A stretch of DNA of 64,000 nucleotides, from positions 18,376,298 to 18,440,297 of the forward strand of contig OX375879.1 of NCBI GenBank assembly GCA_947359465.1. Reading direction: 5' to 3'. The notes under the pieces are model-generated. The model searched no databases. It was not told the DNA's origin and saw nothing but the letters and a program-made list of their open reading frames with translations. Positions 35,301 to 45,296 of the stretch are shown here, piece by piece. The stretch is from Metellina segmentata (lineage: Eukaryota; Arthropoda; Arachnida; Araneae; Tetragnathidae). Position 1 is the first letter of the stretch. The number at the start of each line of letters is the position of its first letter. Position numbers and translations under genes: made by a program.

Positions 35301-38300
35301 AGTTTGTCTATTTTCATATTAATTCATGCACAAAACAATACATTTTTATAAACAGTTTGCACCTGATGCAAGCATATTTTATTTACAATGCAAATTTATA
35401 TAACTTGAACATTAAGAGTGAGACACACACAACAGATAAATATTAAAACATTGTATTACCCGTGATGCAAATTTTTGTGGCACCCATGGCTCTACATGTT
35501 AGAAGATTAACCAATCCAATAGGACCTATAGAAAAGTAACACTTGAATTTAATCAAACATTACAATGGAGTATATAGAGACACAAATAAATATTCCAAAT
35601 TTGAAAAAGTAAAAAATTTGGTTTTCCTTCATAATAAAATCAAGCAGAAGAAATACAAACCTGCTCCACAAATAAGCACAGACTTTCCAGCAGTAACAGA
35701 TGCTCTTCTGCAAGCGTGCACAGCCACTGAAAGAGGTTCAATCAAGGCACCTTCCTCTAAGCTCATGTTCTCAGGCAATCTGGTAAAATAAGAACTAGAT
35801 TAACTTTCCACTGAAATAACACAACTCTGAAATCCAAAACATTAAATACTTAATGTTTATTTTGTCGGGGAATAATTATACTCTGATCTCATACATGATC
35901 CAACCTACAGTAAAAATCTTCCGTGAAGAAATACAATGGTGGCGAGTTCGTAATATTTACAAATCATGTACATTTAAAGAGAAAAACGAAGCAACTGCAG
36001 TGCACAGTGAAACCAAATCTAGGACACATAAAATACCAAGTAAAAAAAAACGAGATGTTCAAGAGTTTTCTTGTTAAAGTAGTAAATACATAAATATTTG
36101 CAATTTAATAAGTTAAATAAAAGTTTTGAAATCTTATTTGGGATCGCACACCCATTGAAATAAAACAAGCAAACTTTTGCACCTCATCCAATGAACTGAT
36201 TACTGGAAACACCTAATAGCACAAATGTAAACTGCCGAACTAATTGACCTAGTGTTGACCCGCTTCCCAATAATACTGTCTATTGCTGTAGAAATTGACC
36301 TTATTCAATTTTTCATACAGGATGTTCGAAGAAATGTTTCGCAATTTGTTACTGTGGCACTCAATAATAAATTGGAAATGGATTTGCGATTTTTAATGTT
36401 GCCGAGAATAATCGAAACTTGTAAAGTCTCTCTCCACCACAAACATTTGCAAGAAACAAACCCTAGTTGCTACAACTCAAAATGGAGGAGCCTTGTTCCT
36501 ATACCTAGTGTCACAATCCAGACTTTGTAGCAAGAGCGGTTCTCAAAATAAAGCAGTTCTCTAATACTTTATACTTTAAAAGCCAGGTCTCGCATTGAAA
36601 ATATAAAATCTTCCTTCCTATGTTGCTGCTCTGCTGAATGATACCACATTTAAATTAGTAAAATCTTTCCACAGTATGCACATTTTAAAATTGAATGGAC
36701 CTACAAAAATTTAGGATGGAAAGTTATAAATTACTTGAAGTAGTTGTTAGCACAAAATATTGTCCAAACATTGAAATGTAGAGAATATTTGAGAATTTTC
36801 TACTTAAAAACTTCTTATTGTGTGTACCATTTACAACATATATTGTTTTATAGAAATTATTTAGAATTGTTAGTTTTAATTGAAAGCATGAAATATTTTT
36901 TTATTTTTATTTCTTAGAGAATATTTTCCAACAAATTTACATCTCTAATCTAAGGAAAAACATTTGTTACACTTCAAATTGTGGAAGAAATTTTACTGTT
37001 TTAACAAAAAATTTTTACTTAATACCTCTACATTTTATATAATTCAAAAGATTTGAAAATACTATGAAGTAACAATTAAAGAGATAAAAGCCTTTTAGAT
37101 TCCTTTCTATCATGTTGTGATTGCACTAAAACTTCAATTATAGATGAAGAAACAAAGAAAGTCTATCAGTGATAGCATTTTCCAGGAAAGCCTTTGCTTA
37201 TCTAAAGTGATATGTCATCTTTAACACTTCAGACCACAATCTTCTTATCTTAAGAGAGAAACCATGTCAGTTTCTATCGGTAAATAATTCAAAGGATCTT
37301 TCCATTCAACCTTGTCTCTCGATTCTTCTATTCATTGTATGATTCATAGTAAGATAGATTGTTCTAAAAAATGTTGAAACATTCAGTTTTTGTTCAGGTT
37401 GCATTTTTCTATAGAATATAATCCAGAATTTTTTTTTTTTTACCTGAATATATAGCATACTTTTCCTTTGACTAAAACTTATCAAATAACAAAGGCATTT
37501 GTGTGTGTGCAATTTATGGATTTATAAAAAAACTTACCTTTCTAACTTTACTGACACTACTATGACTCATATGCCCAATAATGTATTCTGCTAAATTTAT
37601 GTATGTAAACGTTGTTTAGCACTACAGTATGGAGCATGCTAGTTGCCTTTCAACTGTGCTCAGTGTTTGTTTTCACAAAAAATAGCTTACACATCATGTG
37701 TTAGACTGAAAGTTCAACTAGCTATTGGTGCCAGTATATAAATCCGCATATATAAACATAGCTCAAATTTCATAAATATCATGTTATGTATAGCATTCAA
37801 GTTTTTTAAAACTTAAATGCTTCAAGACTTGCACAGTTCAGGTATTGTTAGACTTTTTTACTATTGTTTGTCACATTTGGGGTTTTGAATAGTGTAATTA
37901 AGATGCTTTAAAGTTAATTGGTTGACAAGAAAGCAAGCGAGTTCTCTTGTATTTGATTTTTTGAATGCTTGACACAGTTGACTCGTGAAAATTTGTGTCA
38001 AGCATTCAAAAAAATCAAATGATGATGAATCTTCCTAGATTTAATCAGTAAAGAAAGAATGAGATCATTGACTGCATGAGAAAATTCACTAAACCATGAC
38101 AAGAACATATATAGATAGGGCCCTGCACTAATTATATTTAGTACCAGAAAAAGTTAAAAATAAATTACTTGAAACAAAAGTCTGCATCATGACAATATAA
38201 TCGACTCAGTGATCCATCCACAGGGGGCGTTGCATTAAATTTGACTGAGGAACAGAGATTGTAGCGTCCGCCCATGCAAAACTCGCACTTTCGGCACGGT

Positions 38301-41300
38301 ACACCAGGCTCGATGCATACTCGGTCTCCTAGAAAAATAACATTGAAATAAAATTAACTGGCTGAAACTGGATGCTTTAAATTCAAAAACCCAACAGGAC
38401 AAGTAAATTCAAACATTCCAATGGTTTCTTTGTACTTGTAAACATCAAAAACTTATTCTCTGGTTTAGCTCTACTTAGTAAGTTTGATTATTTTGGAGTT
38501 TTATGGCGTAATGGCCATATTTGGCCAAGCTATGCTACATACAAAATGTCAAATGGAAGATGTTGTGAAAGGGGGAGGGTACTTTTCCGTTAGCTGGATA
38601 CCAAACCAAAACCACCAAATTACAGCAATAACTCAGCCAAACTAAAAACCTTTTAAAGAGTTTATCCTTTAACAATTATAACAACCCTATAACAAATGCC
38701 TAGAAATATTCTTTTTGCATATAAATGCGCCAACTTTTAAGCTTGGCGGTTTTCTGGTACATAGCTAACGGAAAAGTACCAGGGGGAGGGGGAATTTGGG
38801 AATAGAGGTTGTGGGATGAAAACAGAAAAATATTGATTGGGTGGGTATCCCAGGCACCCTGTGTTTACTTACAACAGTAAATTCTGAGGGAAAAGAAAAT
38901 ATCACGAGTACCTTGAGTTTGTGAAGCCTGTACACACCAAAAGGAGATGTGCCCTTAAGAGCTTACTCAGTATGCCTTGAAAGTTTTTGTACAATAACTC
39001 AATGCAAGCAACTGGGCTTATTTCAATGTTTGACAGTATACTTAATCTTTGTTGCAACGGAGTTATGCTTCTTGATGTGTCAAGTGTAAATTTTTGTGTA
39101 CAATTATATAAATATTTATTTGAGGAGAACGGAAGCTAATCTGCAAAACCTGACTTTATTAAAGAATTCTTAACAGTAAAAACAATAGCTTTGTTAATGA
39201 AGTAAATCAAAAATTTGAATGGTTTCTTTTGTTATCTGTACCAACTACCACACAAGAGTTTTGTGTCTTTAACCAGGTCAACAGATTTGAAACCACTACA
39301 AATATGCCTATTGCCTACCCAAACAGGGATTCCAATCCGAGACCTGTAGCATCAGAAGTCCAAACATTAATCATTCAGCCTCTAGATCAGTTCCTTGTTG
39401 GTTCATTTGGGTTTTAGGGCCCAAGGTCAAAATAAAAAGGGTAAATACAAGAGTGTTGTTAGTAAATACGAGAGTTTTCTTGACATCACTTAATTACATA
39501 ATTTTCAAAACCATACAATTACAAAAGTAAGCAAAAATAACATTGGAACTACTTTATTTGTAAAAAATATCATTTGAATTTTAAAATTCATAGGATCATC
39601 TTCTAAATCTTTCAAGTGAAAAACTTCATTGAAACTTAAGTCTTGAAAAGTATCATTAGGAAATATGTAGTTTGTTCAATAAGTAATGAGACTAATTTTA
39701 CTGTCGAAAAATCATTCATCCCAATATTAAAATCTGTGGAAAAGAAATGTTGCTGGTCTGTTCAAACAAAAAAGTTGATAGATGGTGTGCACGAGTTGAT
39801 GTGCCACGTGACTAAACACAAGCTTCTTTCGCAGCACCTCTGAACAGCGTTACAAGATTACATGTTGAGTTTGTTTGCAAAATTTGGCATTGGACACTTT
39901 TAGCATGATATGCGAGGCTTTCCACGATGAAGCAATATCGAGGGCAAGTTCTTTTCGCTGGCATAAAACATTTAGGAAGGAAGGCAAAATGTGGAAGATC
40001 TTGAACGTGCGATGCTGATTTTTGCAAACAAACACAACATGTAATCTTGTAACGCTGTTCAGAGGTGCTGCGAAACAAGCTTGCATTTAGTCATATGACA
40101 CTCTGGCACATCAGCTCATATACACCATCTATCGACTTTTTTTGGTAGAACAGACCAGCAACATTTCTTCATTCCACAGAAATCAATATTGCAATGAGTG
40201 GTTTCGCAACAGTAAAATTAGTCTGATTACTTGAACAGCCTTCATAGGTAGTTGGTTTGGGTTTTATGGCACAAGGTCTCCAAACAAATAAGCTGCATCA
40301 AACACAAGACTTAAGTAAAAGTCATGAAAAGAATTGGAGAGTAGAGTAAAGTTAAGACCATCTGTTTACCAAAGACAATAGACCCCATGTGAAAAGATCA
40401 CTGGTACCTTGGGGTTGTGATACCAGCACACACCTAAAGATGCACCACTGAATGCAGAAGATGGGAAATAATTTTCAGATATGCAAAAATCGAAACATGT
40501 TAATATATGAAGAAAAAAATTCATAAAATTCAATTATATCAATGCAACTAAATTTACTTCATAAATTAGGGGGAATGACAGTCTATTTACCTGGTTGCAA
40601 ATTCTTAACATCAGCACCAATTTTTACAACGACTCCACTGGACTCATGACCCAAGACCATGGGATCTGTTACAACAAAGTCCCCAATGCAGCCATGTTTC
40701 CAATAATGAATATCAGAGCCACAGATACCAACAGAGTGGATGGCTATCTGAACCTCTAAGAAAATTATAAAACAGGTCAAGTGATGGTTTTCATTAAATT
40801 ATGTTGCAATAGTAATTACGCATATTTAGAACTTCACAAAAAAAACACATCAGAACATGCAAAAAACAGCAATCTTTGCTATAGTGAGCATTTGTCATAT
40901 TACTTTATTCTATTTGTCTTATAAAATATTTTTAGTTTGAAGAAGCAGAGAAATTCTTAGATGATAAGTCGGTTTCTTTGAAAGTGGCTTGTTTTAAACA
41001 ATATCTTTCTTTTCCCAAGGCTCAGATCACACAATATGAAATCAGACAAATGTTCTTTATCAGACTCCAAAAGGTGTGCAAGGAATTCATAAATGACATC
41101 TATTCAAACAGCTCTTAAGATCCTGACTATTTGTGAATAAAAATGCAGTATTGTTGGCAAGAAAAATGCTGACAATAGTGGAAATAGAAGATACACCCAT
41201 CAAAGAGAAGTTCCCCGTCAGCAACAAGAGGTTTGACTAATCTTATGTCATACAAGAAATGAAGAATACATTTTTAACCATTGTCGTTTTCAGTTCTTCC

Positions 41301-44300
41301 ACACACTACAAAGTCCAAAATCCTTCGGACCTCAGCCATTCCGGAGACTCTTTTCTGAATTCTTTTCAGTTTTTTGTAAAAAAAAACCTAATCTAATCCC
41401 CCAGTGCGAATTTGTCCGTGTTACGTTCAGGACATGTTGCTTGTACTCTCTAATATTACAAAAGGAAGTGTTTGTCTGTCTGGGTTTTTTTTGCGCCTGC
41501 AAAATCCTAATGATTCTATGGCTCTTACAACAATGAGATTTTGCACACAGGTAGTCCAAATTTCTTGCAATTTTCAGGCCCTGCGGCAAATTTAAAAATC
41601 CAATCTAGAACATTTTAAAATTTAATTTAATAAAATTTAATTATTGTTTATTTATTATTATTATTTTTTGAATGGCAACTGCTTAAAGATATGACAGATT
41701 CTAAATTTATTTTTCCCGTTTCCGTTTCGAGCAGAAAGAATAATTTTCCAGCAGAGGATGAAAAAAGTTTTAACTTTAGCTATGTAGTTCTTTTTTCTAT
41801 CTCCCAGACCATTAAAGAGAGTAAAAATTTTTACAGATTTGAAACCTGTGGAAATTTTTATTTAAGATCGATACCTAAAAATGTGATTTTCTTTCGATAG
41901 ATAATTTTTAAATTGAACATATTTTTTATATTTTCGCAAGAGATTGTGACGTGTATATATAGAAATAATTTTTTAAAAAGGAAAAACTTTTTAATACAAT
42001 GCAGAAAATTTTATTTACAACTCTACTAATTTTTTTTGTATGGTATTTACTCTGAACTTGTTCATTATTTTGCATTGTTTCAGGTTGTACCCCTTGTTCT
42101 TTAAAAATTTTCTTAAAAGAAATAGATAGATAGTTAAAAGTGAGGGGAAAAAACGCCGACTAGCAAAATGTCTGGATTTTGTACATCCAGATTTGGGACT
42201 TCGTGGTGTACTAGTTCTATGGATTTATTCACAGGTATCAAATTAATCAGCGAATCAGAAAATCTATGGGTCAGGATTAAATGATGGATTATCGAAGAAC
42301 CAAATGAACAATAAACCCTGGATAAAGTGATCTACCAATTAGAGCAATAGGCTCAGTGATTGGTTAATATTTTTCTCTTCTCAATTGCGTATTGTTTAAA
42401 TTTTAAGAGACTCAAATCTAAGACAGATCATGTACACCTAATTCTGTTTTACACAATAGGTATGTTCCTGAAGAATACATGTAAAACAATTATGTAAAAA
42501 TAGACATTGTATCTATGAAAATAAAGATTGGTTCCAGACCTAAAATTTAATCAAAACAATATGAAAATTTTCGTTTTAAGCTCATTATTTTACTTTAACA
42601 AAATAAAAATTATTAGCATTTGAAATAAAACAAAAATTTTCAAGAACACAAAATCTACTTTATACATAACAAGATTTTATTCATTTTGGTTAGAGTTACA
42701 GAAGAAATAACAGCTGGATCAAGCATTTGAAAAAATTAATGTTCATTTATTTATGTAAAATGACAAGATTACAGGAAATTCATAAAAATATAAACTTTAA
42801 AAGTAAACAAACAGATGTACCTCACCTGGCCCATAAGATTAAGAAAAAGGATTGAATTCAGACATGTCAGTGAATCAGAATATATATATATATATTTCAA
42901 AATAGGGATGTATGACATAGTTCCACCCACTTCAGACTCTGATTGGTTACTACATGTGGTAACATTGTTATTCTGATTTGCATATTAGTTCGTTTAAACA
43001 TTCAAGATATATTCTAACAATTTTCACTTTCTGACAATAAACAGCACATACCTTTAAGTAAAACTGGAATATCACTGCTATAACTAGAAATGTTTTTTTT
43101 TATTCGACAATGTCTTCCTCTATTAATGAATTTCTTTCTGATCTCTTCAGCAAAATGAGCACGAGTCTCCTTTCTAGCTGATGTTTCATCGGTTTTACAA
43201 ATTCAGTTATTAATCATTGTGTTTGTGTTTTGGTCATATATAATTCTCTGCAAGAGGCTGTCAACAACATCAGTTCAAGTTGAAACTTCCCAGCGCGTTC
43301 CTCATTAGTGTGTAATATTTAAATGATACTACAATCTCACAAATAAATTTGATTTCTATGCATTTCATCAACAAAAATTCTTAGAAATTGGCTCTGCCTG
43401 CTTGTGCTAAATTAAAAGGACTTGCGTAAAAAGAAAATGAAATATTCCTTTTGAATTTGCTTTAAATTGAATTCATGCTAAAACAGAATTGGATGTATTC
43501 ATACTACTAGGCATACAAAATTAAAAGGCATTTTCATAAATACAATAATCTTACCATGAGGTTCAGGTTCCGATATTTTTCTGTTTTCCTGCAAAAATAA
43601 AATGTCATATACTAAAAAAAAAAATTTGATCTTTCAATAATTGTAAAAGAAAACAATTTCTATTCAAAAGAATAAGTGGATTTCTGAATATGATGTTCTG
43701 GTGTGAAAAATAATTTTGTAATTTTCAATCCGTAACTAATGTTGCAGCTCATATCAAATAGAAATTTTCATTTTTCAGTGACTATAAGCAGAACTCAACA
43801 GTTGATAGTGATATTTCAATGATTAAAAAGTCATTAAGTCACATAATGCTGAGATCAGCAGATTATTATTCGGGAGAACACATCTCTCTCAGATAACATA
43901 GAATTACTACTTGAAAAATTCCAACATTGATATCCAACAGATATAATTTGCATTATAGGCCAAAAATGCAGTTCCTATTTTACAAATAACACACTAAATG
44001 TAATGAAACATTCGCTATGGTAAGGTAAAATAGTTGGTCTCTGACTACCTACCAGTAATTTATCCACTTTTCTAAATTTCTGTTTAAACTAGTCAAATTA
44101 CTCAATCTCCGTTTGGAATTTCTTAGTCAATGAACTAGAATAAATGCTGACCAACCTAATGTTAAAAATGGAATTAGAGAGGTGTGCTTTAGTCTGATCG
44201 CTCCTCGGAATGTGGAGATAAAGTATTCCAATTCTTTCAATAGCAAAATTTAATCAACTTTGTAACCAGAAATTTAGAACAAAATTTTTAAAGTGGAATC

Positions 44301-44523
44301 ATTAGCTTCAGAGTAAGAGAACGTTTTTTTTTTTTTTACACAAAACGTGTGACATTTTAGTTTTCTTCACTCCTCAAATGCAACTTTCTTTCCAGAGAAC
44401 AAATTGCTGTCAAAACAAATATTTTTAAAAAGTTGAGAATTGTTTCTTTTTAACTTGTGTGAAACTCACCAAGGTCAGAACGCCTTTTCCCTGTAAAACC
44501 AACGACAAATTGTCACCAGCCAT
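29087..44523 (-). CDS. SORD: Sorbitol dehydrogenase (L-iditol 2-dehydrogenase), complete, 8 exons
   Basis: Exons on the reverse strand, in order: 44523-44470, 43588-43555, 40755-40591, 38328-38169, 35779-35661, 35525-35460, 32910-32735, 29365-29087. They splice in frame to 350 residues, close to human SORD (357). The enzyme oxidises sorbitol to fructose with NAD+ in the cytosol. Visible hallmarks are [13 protein letters not shown] (catalytic zinc Cys and the substrate-site region), LGHESSGVV (zinc His-Glu), [19 protein letters not shown] (the Glu of the zinc site), [13 protein letters not shown] (Rossmann GxGxxG), and GTLMLVGLG with [12 protein letters not shown] near the end. [16 protein letters not shown] supplies four Cys for a structural zinc that mammalian SORD lacks. 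The start [14 protein letters not shown] is the only in-frame Met before the first donor. All introns are GT-AG. A head-to-head partner starts at 45100. Xylitol dehydrogenase activity is possible, as the families overlap. Confidence 0.93.
29429..30226 (+). mobile_element. Non-autonomous Helitron 2
   Basis: Starts TCTCTACTGTTATAAAAGG and ends CTAG before T. It has the classic Helitron 3' hairpin tactgctggccacgcagta (30203-30221, 6-bp stem, 7-nt loop) two bases before CTAG. It also carries small palindromes cattgcctgcaatg and ggtttgcgaagtaaacc. It sits in the SORD intron between exons 7 and 8. Related partial copies lie at 41447 and 57417. The open frame at 29073-29720 reverse that reads through it is not a gene. 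Confidence 0.8.
30227..31916 (-). other. SORD intron remainder
   Basis: No gene recognised. 31560-31916 may be the decayed continuation of the mariner-like scrap to its right. Confidence 0.45.
31917..32183 (-). pseudogene. Mariner-type N-terminal helix-turn-helix scrap
   Basis: A reverse frame of 88 codons ends [20 protein letters not shown] then KEAF. This resembles the first HTH of mariner/GVQW3-like proteins (FC.KLGK.A.E...ML...F). The rest is unrecognisable and there are no TIRs. Low certainty. Confidence 0.4.
32206..32397 (+). pseudogene. Non-LTR retrotransposon ORF2 C-terminus fragment
   Basis: The frame contains [14 protein letters not shown] followed by [20 protein letters not shown] and WDVIRE. 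The pattern LTGHG.....HRF...C.CGE.ET..H.... C is the conserved tail after the reverse transcriptase/RNase H region of R1/Jockey-like LINEs. It is 5'-truncated, as is typical. Confidence 0.75.
32735..32910 (-). CDS. SORD: SORD exon 7
   Basis: 176 nt. Acceptor tatattttgaaag and donor gtaaga. The first two bases complete Asp, giving [20 protein letters not shown] through [21 protein letters not shown]. This is the NAD-binding half. Confidence 0.92.
32911..33627 (-). other. SORD intron remainder
   Basis: AT-rich, nothing assignable. Confidence 0.5.
33628..34325. mobile_element. Possible old TIR element
   Basis: gggggtctgaaactcaaaa near 33639 and the reverse complement of tttttgagtcccagataccc near 34298-34317 resemble degraded terminal inverted repeats around an AT-rich interior. 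No target duplication is clear. Confidence 0.3.
34326..35459 (-). other. SORD intron remainder
   Basis: Opposed short open frames at 34792-35194 carry no motif I recognise; nothing assignable. Confidence 0.45.
35460..35525 (-). CDS. SORD: SORD exon 6
   Basis: 66 nt. Acceptor cttttctatag and donor gtaata. It completes Gly and encodes [20 protein letters not shown] then T, the end of the GxGxxG loop and first Rossmann helix. Confidence 0.9.
35661..35779 (-). CDS. SORD: SORD exon 5
   Basis: 119 nt. Acceptor cttattttaccag and donor gtttgt. Encodes [40 protein letters not shown]. The donor is weak (GTTTGT), but frame continuity is exact. Confidence 0.91.
35780..38168 (-). other. SORD intron
   Basis: AT-rich intron containing the long hairpin at 37951-38020. 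No other feature seen. Confidence 0.5.
37951..38020. ncRNA. Long near-perfect hairpin in SORD intron
   Basis: Arms 37951-37976 and 37994-38020 pair over 26 bp with a single bulged base, leaving a 17-nt loop. The arms contain tgaatgcttgacaca and tgtgtcaagcattca. The 70-nt size and single loop resemble a pre-miRNA, but a tiny foldback MITE or a recent inverted duplication is equally possible. Transcribed strand unknown. Confidence 0.35.
38169..38328 (-). CDS. SORD: SORD exon 4
   Basis: 160 nt. Acceptor tatttttctag and donor gtaatt. Encodes [39 protein letters not shown] through DADFCFK. Holds the four-Cys structural zinc lobe. Confidence 0.92.
38490..38970 (-). repeat. Diverged SINE family B-like repeat
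   Basis: Shares ttttatggcgtaatggcc-type start and a block (atcacgagtaccttgagttt, ccaaaaggagatgtgccc) that recurs at about 40255-40450 (atcactggtaccttggggtt, ctaaagatgcacc). Edges uncertain. Confidence 0.45.
39666..40244. mobile_element. Foldback element with arms of about 230 bp
   Basis: 39666-39890 and 40010-40244 are inverted copies of one another. Shared words: tgttcaa.taagtaat at the ends, gaccagcaacatttctt, caagattacatgttgagttt and gcgttacaagattacatg. TA dinucleotides flank the ends (39664-39665, 40245-40246), fitting Tc1/mariner-type mobilisation. The TIR resembles mariner-type ends. No transposase. Confidence 0.65.
40255..40470 (-). repeat. SINE family B-like repeat, second copy
   Basis: Starts gggttttatggcacaaggtc and includes atcaaacacaagactt, then the block shared with 38880-38960. 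It lies immediately beside the foldback element and near SORD exon 3. Confidence 0.45.
40591..40755 (-). CDS. SORD: SORD exon 3
   Basis: 165 nt. Acceptor ataattttcttag and donor gtaaat. Encodes [54 protein letters not shown]. Carries catalytic zinc Cys, His and Glu. Confidence 0.93.
41302..42210. mobile_element. Pogo/Tigger-like MITE split by a Helitron fragment
   Basis: Left end cactacaaagtccaaaatcc and right end, inverted, caccacgaagtcccaaatct are diverged TIRs. Left and right thirds align to the intact copy at 55943-56325 (shared: ttagcaaaatgtctggattt-type and ttctttaaaaatttt). The two halves are separated by the Helitron-like sequence at 41447-41952. Located in a SORD intron. Confidence 0.6.
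41447..41952 (+). mobile_element. Helitron fragment nested in the MITE
   Basis: Starts TCTCTAATATTACAAAAGG, the Helitron 2 type 5' end, and tracks Helitron 2 (gaagtgtttgtctgtc, atggctcttacaa, caggtagtccaaatt) to agagattgtgacgt. The 3' end with CTAG is missing. Confidence 0.6.
42211..43554 (-). other. SORD intron remainder
   Basis: AT-rich, with a short TA run near 42880. No gene seen. Confidence 0.5.
43555..43588 (-). CDS. SORD: SORD exon 2 (34 nt)
   Basis: Short exon. Acceptor ttatttttgcag and donor gtaaga. Encodes [11 protein letters not shown] plus the first base of Glu. It exactly bridges exon 1 (GVLTL) and exon 3 (EVQIAIHS), as in the family N-terminus. Confidence 0.88.
43589..44469 (-). 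other. SORD intron 1
   Basis: AT-rich, nothing assignable. Confidence 0.5.
44470..44523 (-). CDS. SORD: SORD exon 1 with start codon
   Basis: 18 codons, [18 protein letters not shown], donor gtgagt. The Met is the family-like start. Confidence 0.9.
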
Positions 44524-45099
44524 TCTAAAAAGGAATTAATAACTTAAAGAAACTTTACTCTGTTTAAATTTCACCGCGTTCTGTTGTGCCAGGTCAACAG
44601 TTTCACATTCACTTTAGAACAGCAGCGGTTACAGTGGTGCATGTGATCTATCAAAATTTTGTTCAAACGTTTCCACGCCTATTTTTGATATCCACTGATA
44701 ATTTGATAAGAAAGCTATTGTTTATTGTCTTTGAAAGCAGATGGCATTTCATAACTGCCTTTATATAAGATGACAGAATTTTTAGGATAAAAATCTTGAA
44801 AGCAATCAATTTGCCATTCATGTTTCAATTTTCATTTGGGAAAACTAAAAAAAAATTGGTTTGTGAATTCCGTACTCAGATTTTCAAATCGCTCAATATT
44901 CTGGAACCTTATCAGTCAAATCAAAAGAAACTTAATATCTCGAGCAAACAGAAACAGCATACACATACGCAAGTAAAACAATAGAGGCTTTGATAACGCA
45001 TTCAAAAGAGAAAAAATAGTCAATAGCAATCTGAAACTTCCCTGTAACTGTTGGACAGCACTAAAATTCCTTGAAAAGCAAGTTAAAAAGTAAACATCA
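44524..45099. promoter_or_regulatory. Shared bidirectional promoter region of SORD and the MDR gene
   Basis: 576 bp lie between the two start codons and must contain both 5' UTRs and promoters. ctttatataag at 44759-44769 is almost its own reverse complement and can read as a TATA box on either strand, 330 bp before the MDR ATG and about 240 bp before the SORD ATG. 5' UTR introns are not excluded. Regulation of the pair by shared elements is inference. Confidence 0.55.
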
Positions 45100-45296
45100 A
45101 TGGCGGCAGGTGCAACAGGTGTCCGAATAGTTTTCTTTGGTTCACATAAGCAACCAAGTTACGTCGTTGAAACATGTGCCGTCCCAAGCAAAGACTTGCT
45201 AAAAGACGGAGAGATATTAATCAAAATTTTAATATCCACCATTTGTTCGTCTGACATTGTAAACATAGACGGAAAACGTGAAGTAAAACCACCATG
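45100..45296 (+). CDS. MDR gene exon 1
   Basis: 197 nt from ATG. Donor gtatta. Encodes MAAGATGVRIVFFGSHKQPS through CSSDIVNIDGKREVKPP. The last two bases (TG) join T of exon 2 to give Cys. MAAGATG is the first Met in the frame. Confidence 0.85.

Noticed and set aside
42870..42900. TA runs here and near 33950 and 47745 as regulatory sites
   Set aside because: Simple microsatellites without supporting context.
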